From positions 1-6,875 of the forward strand of contig URGQ01000065.1 in NCBI GenBank assembly GCA_900547385.1: a stretch of 6,875 bases of DNA, read 5' to 3'. This document shows, in pieces, positions 1 to 4,954 of this stretch. The notes beneath the pieces are model-generated. The model made no database searches, had not been told where the DNA came from, and was given only the letters and a program-made list of their open reading frames with translations. Numbering within the stretch: the stretch's first letter is position 1; every line of letters starts with the position of its first letter. The DNA comes from an uncultured Oscillospiraceae bacterium. Lineage in GTDB: Bacteria; Bacillota; Clostridia; Oscillospirales; Ruminococcaceae. Both the position numbers and the translations under genes were made by a program.

Positions 1-10
1 ATGACTTTTG

Positions 11-36
11 GTTACTTTTCTTCACAGAAAAGTAAC
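11..36. repeat. Perfect 11-bp inverted repeat (possible dispersed palindrome or terminator stem)
   Basis: The arms at 11-21 (GTTACTTTTCT) and 26-36 (AGAAAAGTAAC) are perfect reverse complements around the 4-base loop TCAC. From memory, palindromes of the type GGTTACTTTT...AAAAGTAAC are scattered between genes in many bacterial genomes, so this may be one copy of a repeat family. I cannot confirm that from one window. No T-run follows the right arm on the plus strand, so it is not a canonical terminator for an upstream plus-strand gene. A 50-codon open frame from base 1 reads through it to a stop at 151-153, but I do not regard that as a gene. Confidence 0.6.
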
Positions 37-137
37 GCCCCGCCGGCAGGCGTACTTACTTGGCTTTGTAAAAGGCTTGACCCGCCGCAGGTAGAATGTG
101 ATTTTTGGAAATTCCTACCGAAAGGAAGTGACCTGAT

Positions 138-1457
138 ATGTCTAAACCGCTGATTGCCATAGTGGGGCGTCCGAATGTCGGTAAATCCACCCTGTTCAAT
201 AAGCTCACCGGGCAGCGGCTCTCCATTGTGGAGGACACCCCCGGTGTGACCCGTGACCGCATCTACGCCCCCGGCGAATGGTGCGGACGGGAATTTATGC
301 TGGTGGATACCGGCGGCATTGAGCCGAAGGCCGATGATGTGATGCTTTCCAAAATGAGGATGCAGGCACAGATCGCCATTGACGCCGCCGATGTGATCAT
401 CTTTGTGGTGGACCTGAAAAGCGGTGTGACCGCCAATGACGCCGATATTGCCCATATGCTGCAAAAATGCGGCAAGCCGGTGGTTTTGTGCGTCAACAAG
501 TGCGACAGCCTGGGTGATGTCCCCCCCGATTTTTACGAGTTCTATAATCTTGGCTTGGGCGACCCGTACCCTGTTTCCTCTGTCCACGGGCACGGCACCG
601 GCGACCTGCTGGATGCCTGCATTGAAAAGATAGACTGGGAGAACCGCACCGACTACCCAGAGGAATACACCAAGGTAGCTGTCATTGGCAAGCCCAATGT
701 GGGCAAAAGCTCGCTCATCAACTACCTGGCCGGAGAGGAGCGGGTGATCGTCAGCGATATTGCCGGCACCACCCGTGACGCCACCGATACCGTCATTGAA
801 AACGAGTACGGCAAGTATATCTTCATTGATACCGCCGGCATCCGCCGCAAGGCCAAGGTAGAGGACGCCATAGAGCGGTACAGCGTGCTGCGCAGCTATA
901 TGGCGGTGGACCGCTGCGATGTGGCCATTATCCTCATCGATGCGGTGGAGGGCTTTTCCGAGCAGGACAGCAAGATAGCGGGCTACGCCCATGAGCAGGG
1001 CAAGGCCTGCATCGTGTGCGTGAACAAGTGGGACGCCGTGGAAAAGGACGACCGCACCATGAAGGAATACACCGACAAGCTGAAGGTGGATTTCAGCTTT
1101 ATGAGCTATGTGCCGTTCCTTTTCATCAGTGCCAAGACGGGGCAGCGGGTGGACAAGATGTTCCCGCTCATCAACACGGTGGCGGCCAATGCCAGGCTGC
1201 GCATCCCCACCGGGCGCCTGAACGATCTCCTCAGCTATGCCACCGCCCGGGTGCAGCCGCCCAGCGATAAGGGCAAGCGGCTGAAGATCTACTACATGAC
1301 GCAGGCCAGCACCCAGCCGCCCACCTTTGTCTGCTTCTGCAACAGTGCCGAGCTGTTCCACTTCAGCTACCAGCGGTACCTGGAAAACCAGATCCGGGAG
1401 ACCTACGATCTGACCGGCACGCCGATCCGGATGATGATAAGAGAAAGGGGCGACTGA
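138..1457 (+). CDS. der: Ribosome-assembly GTPase Der (EngA)
   Basis: Der is an essential cytoplasmic GTPase with two tandem G domains that binds the 50S subunit and promotes its late assembly. The 439-residue product has the usual family length and order. G domain 1 has a P-loop GRPNVGKS at residues 10-17, DTGG at 57-60 and NKCD at 120-123. G domain 2 has GKPNVGKS at 184-191, DTAG at 231-234 and NKWD at 296-299. A KH-like RNA-binding domain fills about 350-437. The ATG is preceded by AAAGGAAG at 121-128, and the first P-loop falls at the expected distance from it, which supports this start. No confident promoter is visible in the 137 bases upstream, so transcription may enter from outside the window. 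The next gene begins one base after the stop. In many Clostridia der is followed by plsY and gpsA, which are absent here. Confidence 0.98.
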   Translation: MSKPLIAIVGRPNVGKSTLFNKLTGQRLSIVEDTPGVTRDRIYAPGEWCGREFMLVDTGGIEPKADDVMLSKMRMQAQIAIDAADVIIFVVDLKSGVTANDADIAHMLQKCGKPVVLCVNKCDSLGDVPPDFYEFYNLGLGDPYPVSSVHGHGTGDLLDACIEKIDWENRTDYPEEYTKVAVIGKPNVGKSSLINYLAGEERVIVSDIAGTTRDATDTVIENEYGKYIFIDTAGIRRKAKVEDAIERYSVLRSYMAVDRCDVAIILIDAVEGFSEQDSKIAGYAHEQGKACIVCVNKWDAVEKDDRTMKEYTDKLKVDFSFMSYVPFLFISAKTGQRVDKMFPLINTVAANARLRIPTGRLNDLLSYATARVQPPSDKGKRLKIYYMTQASTQPPTFVCFCNSAELFHFSYQRYLENQIRETYDLTGTPIRMMIRERGD

Positions 1458-1458
1458 T

Positions 1459-1920
1459 ATGCGAGAAAACCGCATCAACTGGCCCCAATTCTTCCGGCCG
1501 GTGTGTGTGCTGTGCATGGTGTGCGGCGGGCTGTGGCTGTGGTGGCAGATGAGCCTGACCGAAAATCTGCTGGGGCGCATCACTGCCATTGCCGGCGGGG
1601 TGCTGTTCCTCCTGGGCGGGCTGTTTGGCCTGCTGGGGAAGCCCCGTGCCCTGGTACCGCTATTGGATTTCCTGGCGTTGGCGGCCTCCCTCATTGCCCT
1701 GTGGAAGATAGGGCTGTGCTGGCAGGCCATTGCCGGGGTGGTGCTCAGCGCCCTGTATCTCATCTGCTGCAACGCCAGCACCGCCATAGGCGATGACGGC
1801 GACGCCAAGGAGCAGCCCGATTACAGCGAGCTGCACCCCTACTGGGAGAACATGGAGAAGGTAAAGCGGGAGTGGGAGCAGAATACATCCGCGAAGGCCA
1901 AAGAAAAAGAAGAAAATTAA
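1459..1920 (+). CDS. Small four-helix membrane protein of unknown function, possibly frameshifted at its 3' end
   Basis: I do not recognise the family. The 153-residue product has four hydrophobic stretches at about residues 12-30, 40-60, 66-84 and 86-106, rich in Leu, Gly and Trp. A charged, probably cytoplasmic tail of about 45 residues follows and ends in a Lys/Glu-rich run. There is no cleavable signal peptide or catalytic motif that I can see. The ATG lies one base after the der stop, and its ribosome binding site (AAAGGGG at 1444-1450) is inside der. The two are therefore cotranscribed and probably translationally coupled. The stop at 1918-1920 follows an A-rich stretch (1900-1921). In the neighbouring frame, reading stays open and coding-like to 2017, so the native product could be about 185 residues long with a basic tail. 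The gene is confident, its 3' end and function are not. Confidence 0.8.
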   Translation: MRENRINWPQFFRPVCVLCMVCGGLWLWWQMSLTENLLGRITAIAGGVLFLLGGLFGLLGKPRALVPLLDFLALAASLIALWKIGLCWQAIAGVVLSALYLICCNASTAIGDDGDAKEQPDYSELHPYWENMEKVKREWEQNTSAKAKEKEEN

Positions 1921-2017
1921 ACCTGCCGCCGGCGGGGCGCCGGACGGTGAGGGAAAATCGGAGGATGGCAAGGCGGCGGGCCGCGGGAAGGCTCTTGCCC
2001 GACGGAAGGCGGGCTGA
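1901..2017 (+). other. Candidate out-of-frame C-terminal extension of the preceding membrane protein
   Basis: Read one base forward of the preceding gene's frame, this stretch is open from 1865 to a TGA at 2015-2017. It encodes a Lys-run followed by a Pro/Ala/Gly- and Lys/Asp-rich tail, ending in ALARRKAG. The codons look like those of local genes, with mostly G or C at third positions. Removing one A from the A-run at 1903-1907 would join it in frame and give a product of about 185 residues. It may reflect a sequencing or assembly error, a true frameshift or programmed slippage. It could also be chance in GC-rich spacer, because short open frames are common at this base composition. Confidence 0.4.
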
Positions 2018-2118
2018 TGCCTTTCAAGGGCCGGCAACGCAGCCAGCGCCGGTTTTCACCGCCGGACGCCATGAGCCCCCGCCGGGGCGGGGATAGATAA
2101 ACGAAAGGAGTTGTCACC
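2018..2118 (+). other. GC-rich spacer before the nitroreductase gene, with its ribosome binding site
   Basis: I see no confident promoter or strong terminator here. A weak stem (2031-2035 CCGGC with 2048-2052 GCCGG) is followed by only four Ts (2053-2056), too short to call a terminator with confidence. A well-placed Shine-Dalgarno, AAAGGAG at 2103-2109, precedes the ATG at 2119 by nine bases. The nitroreductase may therefore be read through from der, or from a promoter I cannot recognise. Confidence 0.5.
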
Positions 2119-2655
2119 ATGAACACGATCGATTGCATTAAATCCCGCCGCAGTGTGCGGAAATTCACCGAGGAAAAGGTACCCCATGAGGTACTGGAGC
2201 AGCTGGTGGAGCTGGCCCGGTGGGCCCCCAGCTGGAAGAACACCCAGATCGCCCGGTATGTTGCGGTGGAGGATGAAGCGCTGAAGAACCGCATTGCCGA
2301 AGAAGCCACCATTCCCTGGAACGAGGGAATCATTAAAGGCGCGCCGGTGCTGATGGTGATGACCTATGTGGAAAAGCGCTGCGGCTACGAGCGGGACGGC
2401 AGCTTTAGCACCAGCAAGGGCGACCGCTGGCAGAACTTTGACTGCGGTATTGCGGCAGCGACCTTTGAGCTGGCAGCCCATGAGCTGGGGCTGGGCAGCG
2501 TGGTGCTGGGCATCTTTGAGGAAGAGAAGCTGCGCGAGCTGCTGGAGCCGCCGGAGGGCATGGGCGTAGCCTGCCTAATGCCGCTGGGCTATCCGGCGGA
2601 GGAGCCGGCCCCGCCCAAGCGCAAGGAAGTGGCGGAGCTGCTGACCATCAAATGA
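2119..2655 (+). CDS. Nitroreductase family FMN-dependent oxidoreductase
   Basis: These flavoproteins are usually cytoplasmic homodimers that use NAD(P)H to reduce nitro compounds, quinones or related electron acceptors. The actual substrate cannot be read from sequence. The 178-residue product shows family landmarks in order. The N-terminal FMN-phosphate-contacting segment RRSVR is at residues 10-14. APSWKNTQ at 36-43 corresponds to the usual APS-x-x-N-x-Q element. A central helix around 107-123 is followed by GLGSV at 124-128. A C-terminal LGYP at 156-159 precedes PPKRK at 165-169, as in many short nitroreductases. The ATG follows AAAGGAG at good spacing, and the N-terminus aligns with the family without extra sequence. 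The length is at the compact end of the family and there is no sign of truncation. It is followed by its own terminator. Family assignment is firm. Confidence 0.93.
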   Translation: MNTIDCIKSRRSVRKFTEEKVPHEVLEQLVELARWAPSWKNTQIARYVAVEDEALKNRIAEEATIPWNEGIIKGAPVLMVMTYVEKRCGYERDGSFSTSKGDRWQNFDCGIAAATFELAAHELGLGSVVLGIFEEEKLRELLEPPEGMGVACLMPLGYPAEEPAPPKRKEVAELLTIK

Positions 2656-2676
2656 TCCTGCCGGGGATAACCGGCC

Positions 2677-2711
2677 GCTCCCTCTCCACAGCCGGGGAGG
2701 GAGCTTTTTTT
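2677..2711 (+). terminator. Intrinsic terminator after the nitroreductase gene
   Basis: The 11-bp stem 2677-2687 (GCTCCCTCTCC) pairs with 2694-2704 (GGGGAGGGAGC) with one G-U wobble and a six-base loop. Seven Ts follow at 2705-2711. It begins 22 bases after the nitroreductase stop and insulates the downstream rplJL promoter. The T-run also forms a perfect 8-bp stem with the following A-run (2703-2710 with 2714-2721), so weak termination on the other strand is possible. Confidence 0.93.
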
Positions 2712-2731
2712 GCAAAAAAGCCCGCAGCCCC

Positions 2732-2760
2732 TTGACAACCATGTATCCGGCCGCTATAAT
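2732..2760 (+). promoter_or_regulatory. Consensus sigma-A promoter of rplJ-rplL
   Basis: The -35 box TTGACA (2732-2737) and the -10 box TATAAT (2755-2760) both match the consensus exactly and are separated by the optimal 17 bases. Transcription should begin near 2766-2767, just before the L10-binding leader. The T and A tracts at 2705-2719 lie where a distal UP-element subsite would be. This is a very strong constitutive-type promoter, as expected for ribosomal-protein genes. Control is therefore likely exerted after initiation, at the leader. Confidence 0.95.
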
Positions 2761-2775
2761 AATAGAGCTGTTCCA

Positions 2776-2922
2776 TAGACAGCAGGCACGCATTGGCGTG
2801 TAAATGGTTTGCTGAACCGGCCTGCCGAGGAAATGAGCTTTGATCCACTACGACTTTAACGGTTTCACCCGCTAAGGAAACAAAGATCGCTCTTTCCAAG
2901 GTATGTTGGAAAGAGCTTTTTT
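2776..2922 (+). promoter_or_regulatory. Ribosomal protein L10 leader with antiterminator and attenuator
   Basis: This untranslated leader matches the Firmicutes L10 leader. An enclosing stem (GCAGGC 2782-2787 with GCCTGC 2820-2825) holds two hairpins: CACGC/GCGTG at 2787-2800 and GGTT/AACC at 2806-2818. The characteristic CTGCCGAGG follows at 2822-2830. The L10-L7/L12 complex binds such structures to repress its own synthesis. Downstream, GGAAATGAGC (2829-2838) can pair with GCTCTTTCC (2889-2897), leaving one T bulged, and TTTG (2839-2842) with CAAA (2881-2884). That antiterminator would block the attenuator stem. L10 binding should disfavour it and so favour termination. The structural reading is from the sequence, and the mechanism is inferred from the characterised Bacillus subtilis system. 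Confidence 0.93.
2889..2922 (+). terminator. Attenuator terminator in the rplJL leader
   Basis: A perfect 11-bp stem (GCTCTTTCCAA 2889-2899 with TTGGAAAGAGC 2906-2916) with a six-base loop is followed by six Ts (2917-2922). It lies between the promoter and rplJ, 35 bases before the start codon, so it can only act as a conditional terminator. Its left arm is shared with the candidate antiterminator that pairs with 2829-2838. Confidence 0.93.
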
Positions 2923-2957
2923 AGTTTTCCTTATATTACTTTGGGAGGTGAAACATT

Positions 2958-3467
2958 TTGCCTAACGCTAATGTTCTGAAACAGAAACAGGAGCAGGTTG
3001 CTGCTCTGGCAGAAAAGATGAAAAATTCCGCTGCCGGCGTCCTGGTCGATTACCGCGGCATCACCGTGGCCGATGACACCAAGCTGCGCCGCGAGCTGCG
3101 TGAAGCGGGCGTTGAGTACGCTGTTATCAAGAATAACATCCTGCGCCGCGCTGCCGAAGAGGCTGGCCTGGGCGAGCTGACCGCGCATATGTACGGTACC
3201 AGCGCCTTCGCTTATTCCCCCGAGGATCCCATCGCTGCCGCTAAGATCCTGAACAAGTTTGCCGAGTCCCACAAGGACAAGTTCGATATCCGCGCCGGCT
3301 ATATGGACGGTAAGGTGCTGGACGAGGCAGGCGTTATTGCTGTGGCCAAGCTGCCCGGCAAGCAGGAGCTGCTCACCATGCTGTGCATGGCGCTCAATGG
3401 CAACATCCGCGGCCTGGCCGTGGCTCTGGATGCCATCCGCGAGAAAAAGGAGGGCGAGGCTGCTTAA
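2958..3467 (+). CDS. rplJ: 50S ribosomal protein L10 (uL10)
   Basis: L10 anchors L7/L12 dimers to the 23S rRNA, forming the base of the ribosomal stalk that recruits translation factors. It also represses its own operon by binding the leader. The 169-residue product has normal family length. The N-terminal RNA-binding domain includes a recognisable GVLVDYRGITVADDTKLRREL segment at residues 27-47, and YAVIKNN is at 54-60. The C-terminal helix around 149-165, which in this family carries the L7/L12 dimers, ends in a charged tail. The start codon is TTG, chosen because GGGAGGTG at 2943-2950 lies seven bases upstream and the product then begins MPNANVLKQK as expected. Codons favour GCT, GTT and CGC more than in the neighbouring genes, as in highly expressed genes. 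rplL follows after 66 bases. rplK and rplA are not upstream. Confidence 0.98.
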   Translation: MPNANVLKQKQEQVAALAEKMKNSAAGVLVDYRGITVADDTKLRRELREAGVEYAVIKNNILRRAAEEAGLGELTAHMYGTSAFAYSPEDPIAAAKILNKFAESHKDKFDIRAGYMDGKVLDEAGVIAVAKLPGKQELLTMLCMALNGNIRGLAVALDAIREKKEGEAA

Positions 3468-3533
3468 TTGCCGCCCGCGCACCGTTTCCCGCACATCCTT
3501 ACAAAATATCTATTTAATAGGAGGATTCATATC

Positions 3534-3902
3534 ATGGCTGATATCGCAAAATTTGTTGAAGAAATCAAAGGCCTGACCGTTATGGAGCTGGCCGACCTCG
3601 TTAAGGCGATCGAAGAGGAGTTCGGCGTTTCCGCTGCCGCTCCCGTTATGGTTGCCGGCCCCGCTGCCGGTGCTGCCGCTGCCGAGGAGAAGTCCGAGTT
3701 TGATGTTGTTCTGGCTGAGGCTGGCGCTTCCAAGATGGGCGTCATCAAGCTGGTCAAGGAGATCACCGGCCTGGGCCTGAAGGAAGCCAAGGAGCTGGTA
3801 GACAACGCCCCCAAGACCGTTAAGGAAGGTCTCTCCAAGGCTGAGGCTGAGGAGATGAAGGCCAAGCTGGAAGAGGCTGGCGCTAAGGTTGAGCTGAAGT
3901 AA
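3534..3902 (+). CDS. rplL: 50S ribosomal protein L7/L12 (bL12)
   Basis: This is the multi-copy acidic stalk protein that binds L10 as dimers and stimulates the GTPase activity of elongation and initiation factors. The 122-residue product has the standard three parts. A helical dimerisation and L10-binding domain covers residues 1-30. A flexible Ala/Gly/Pro-rich hinge lies at about 34-52. The globular C-terminal domain contains SKMGVIKLVKEITGLGLKEA and ends in AGAKVELK. The ATG at 3534 is chosen over an in-frame upstream ATG at 3468 because AGGAGG at 3519-3524 sits nine bases before it and MADIAKFVEEI is the family N-terminus. It is cotranscribed with rplJ. The gene ends the unit at a terminator, so rpoB does not follow as it does in most bacteria. 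Confidence 0.98.
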   Translation: MADIAKFVEEIKGLTVMELADLVKAIEEEFGVSAAAPVMVAGPAAGAAAAEEKSEFDVVLAEAGASKMGVIKLVKEITGLGLKEAKELVDNAPKTVKEGLSKAEAEEMKAKLEEAGAKVELK

Positions 3903-3959
3903 TTTTAGCTTAAACTGCAATTCCCCGCAAAACTAAAAAAGCCAAACCAAAATACCAAG

Positions 3960-3992
3960 AAGCCGCCCCTGGGCAACCGGGGGCGGCTTTTT
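3960..3992 (+). terminator. Terminator of the rplJ-rplL unit
   Basis: A 13-bp stem (3960-3972 with 3977-3989, including one T-G pair) is capped by a GCAA tetraloop and runs into TTTTT at 3988-3992. It lies 58 bases after the rplL stop. The converging minus-strand gene ends at 4040, so the same hairpin may also stop that transcript. The T-run on that side is interrupted, so minus-strand activity would be weaker. Confidence 0.95.
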
Positions 3993-4039
3993 ATGTTATG
4001 GCTTTGATTTTTAATCTGATTTTTCTGTCAAAGCGGCCT

Positions 4040-4531
4040 TTACAGCTCACAGCATAGGTACACCGAGCCGGGCATGGGGTTATCATTGTACCGCTCGATC
4101 TCGTAGAAGCCCTCCCGCTTATAAAGAGTGATGGCCTCCGGCAGGAAGGGGAAAGTATCCAGTACCATCTGGCGGTAGCCGGCCACCCGGGCCTCCTGCA
4201 TCAGCTGGTGCACCAGCGCCCGGGCAATGCCCTGGCCGCGGTATTCCGGGCGGACATACAGCCGCTTCATCTCGCAGCGGGTGTCATCCAGCGCCTTGAG
4301 CGCGGCGCAGCCCACCGGCGTGCTGCCCGTACACACCAGGTACAGCCGGCCGTGGGGCGGGGCGTATTTGCGGGCGGGGTGGGCCAGCTCATCCTCGTAG
4401 TGCTGCCGGGCCAGGTACCCCGCAAAGGCGGGATCCCCCGCCAGCACCATATTGGTGTATTCGGTAAAGAGTTCACGGACCTCCTCCTCCCGGGCATAGC
4501 CGGGCAGGATGCTCCATTCCATATTCATCAT
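4040..4531 (-). CDS. GNAT family N-acetyltransferase
   Basis: GNAT enzymes transfer an acetyl group from acetyl-CoA to an amine on a small molecule or protein. The acceptor cannot be predicted here. The 163-residue product has the family's typical single-domain length. A central strand region (residues 62-80) precedes motif A, LYVRPEYRGQGIARALV at 91-107, whose R/Q-x-x-G-x-G/A signature binds the acetyl-CoA pyrophosphate. ITLYKREGFYEIERY at 134-148 is the usual C-terminal motif with the Tyr-x-x-x-Gly-Phe pattern. Two ATGs occur in tandem at the start. The outer one (4529-4531) is nine bases from AAGAAGG, and the choice changes the protein by one residue. It is last in the minus-strand unit, 30 bases after the NusG-domain-II gene, and probably cotranscribed. 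There is no functional link to the amylase that I can see. Confidence 0.93.
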   Translation of the reverse strand: MMNMEWSILPGYAREEEVRELFTEYTNMVLAGDPAFAGYLARQHYEDELAHPARKYAPPHGRLYLVCTGSTPVGCAALKALDDTRCEMKRLYVRPEYRGQGIARALVHQLMQEARVAGYRQMVLDTFPFLPEAITLYKREGFYEIERYNDNPMPGSVYLCCEL

Positions 4532-4561
4532 GTGATATTGCCTTCTTTCTGTAATGCGGGA

Positions 4562-4942
4562 TCAATTCAGCTCCACCGGGACGGTGCTGCCATCGGTGAG
4601 GGTGACGCTGACACGGTTGGGCAGGCAGATGGCCTGCTCCCCCTCCCTGGCCAGCCAGCCATTGTGGATGCAGACCTTATCGGGGCAATCGCTGCTGATA
4701 AAGGCGATGCGGTGGTTTTTTACCTCCAGCTGCACCTCCTTGCCGTACTCCGCCAGCGAGATCACCTCATCCGCCGCCTGCGGCAGATAGATGCCGCGCA
4801 CCATTTTGCCGTCTACCCATATCTCGGCGGTGCAATCGGTGGTGCCGCCATGGGGCAGCAGCAGCCACAGGGCGCAGCCTATTACGGCCGCGGCAACCAC
4901 TGCCCATAGGATGATCTTGGTTCTTTTTTCGCTTTGCTGCAT
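4562..4942 (-). CDS. NusG domain II-containing single-pass membrane protein
   Basis: The 126-residue product has a short basic N-terminus, one membrane helix at about residues 10-30 and an extracytoplasmic domain. That domain carries the conserved signature of this small family: SSDCPDKVCIHNGW at 83-96, then AICLPNRVSV at 104-113. Cysteines 86, 91 and 106 are the conserved positions. The family is named for similarity to domain II of some NusG proteins, but these are membrane-anchored proteins of unsettled function, not transcription factors. Genes of this family often sit beside Gx transporters or flavin-transfer genes, which is not the case here. The ATG follows AAAGGAG at six bases. That site directly abuts the stop of the upstream amylase gene, which suggests translational coupling. 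Confidence 0.92.
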   Translation of the reverse strand: MQQSEKRTKIILWAVVAAAVIGCALWLLLPHGGTTDCTAEIWVDGKMVRGIYLPQAADEVISLAEYGKEVQLEVKNHRIAFISSDCPDKVCIHNGWLAREGEQAICLPNRVSVTLTDGSTVPVELN

Positions 4943-4954
4943 ATTTTGCTCCTT

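Noticed and set aside
77..97. TTGACC and TAGAAT boxes that might form a der promoter
   Set aside because: They are only 9 bases apart, far from the required 16-18, and no alternative -35 box lies at the right distance.
90..120. An imperfect hairpin (GGTAG-AAT with ATT-C-CTACC) before der, and a TCCTACCGAA 10-mer shared with the amylase leader
   Set aside because: The stem is short, with a bulge and a long loop. A 10-base match between two places is expected by chance many times in a window of this size.
1..153. A 50-codon open frame from the first base, running through the palindrome into der
   Set aside because: It starts at the window edge with no visible ribosome binding site, translates a palindromic repeat and overlaps the der start. 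It is probably the kind of spurious small protein that such repeats produce.
12..1808. A 598-codon open frame on the minus strand across der and the membrane-protein gene
   Set aside because: Its codons are exactly in register with der, so it stays open simply because der avoids TTA, CTA and TCA codons. The translation has no recognisable domain, while the plus strand encodes an unmistakable Der.
1872..2096. A 74-codon plus-strand open frame rich in Arg and Pro
   Set aside because: It has no ribosome binding site and overlaps the better-supported frame ending at 2017. Its Arg/Pro-rich composition is typical of an out-of-frame reading of GC-rich DNA.
2085..2118. A GC-rich stem near 2075-2091 as a terminator before the nitroreductase gene
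   Set aside because: The stem is only about 5 bp and is followed by GATAGATAA rather than a T-run.
3468..3533. A possible internal promoter in the AT-rich gap between rplJ and rplL
   Set aside because: There is no acceptable -35/-10 pair, and the AT-rich stretch is explained by the rplL ribosome-binding region. Excess rplL is normally achieved by translation or processing.
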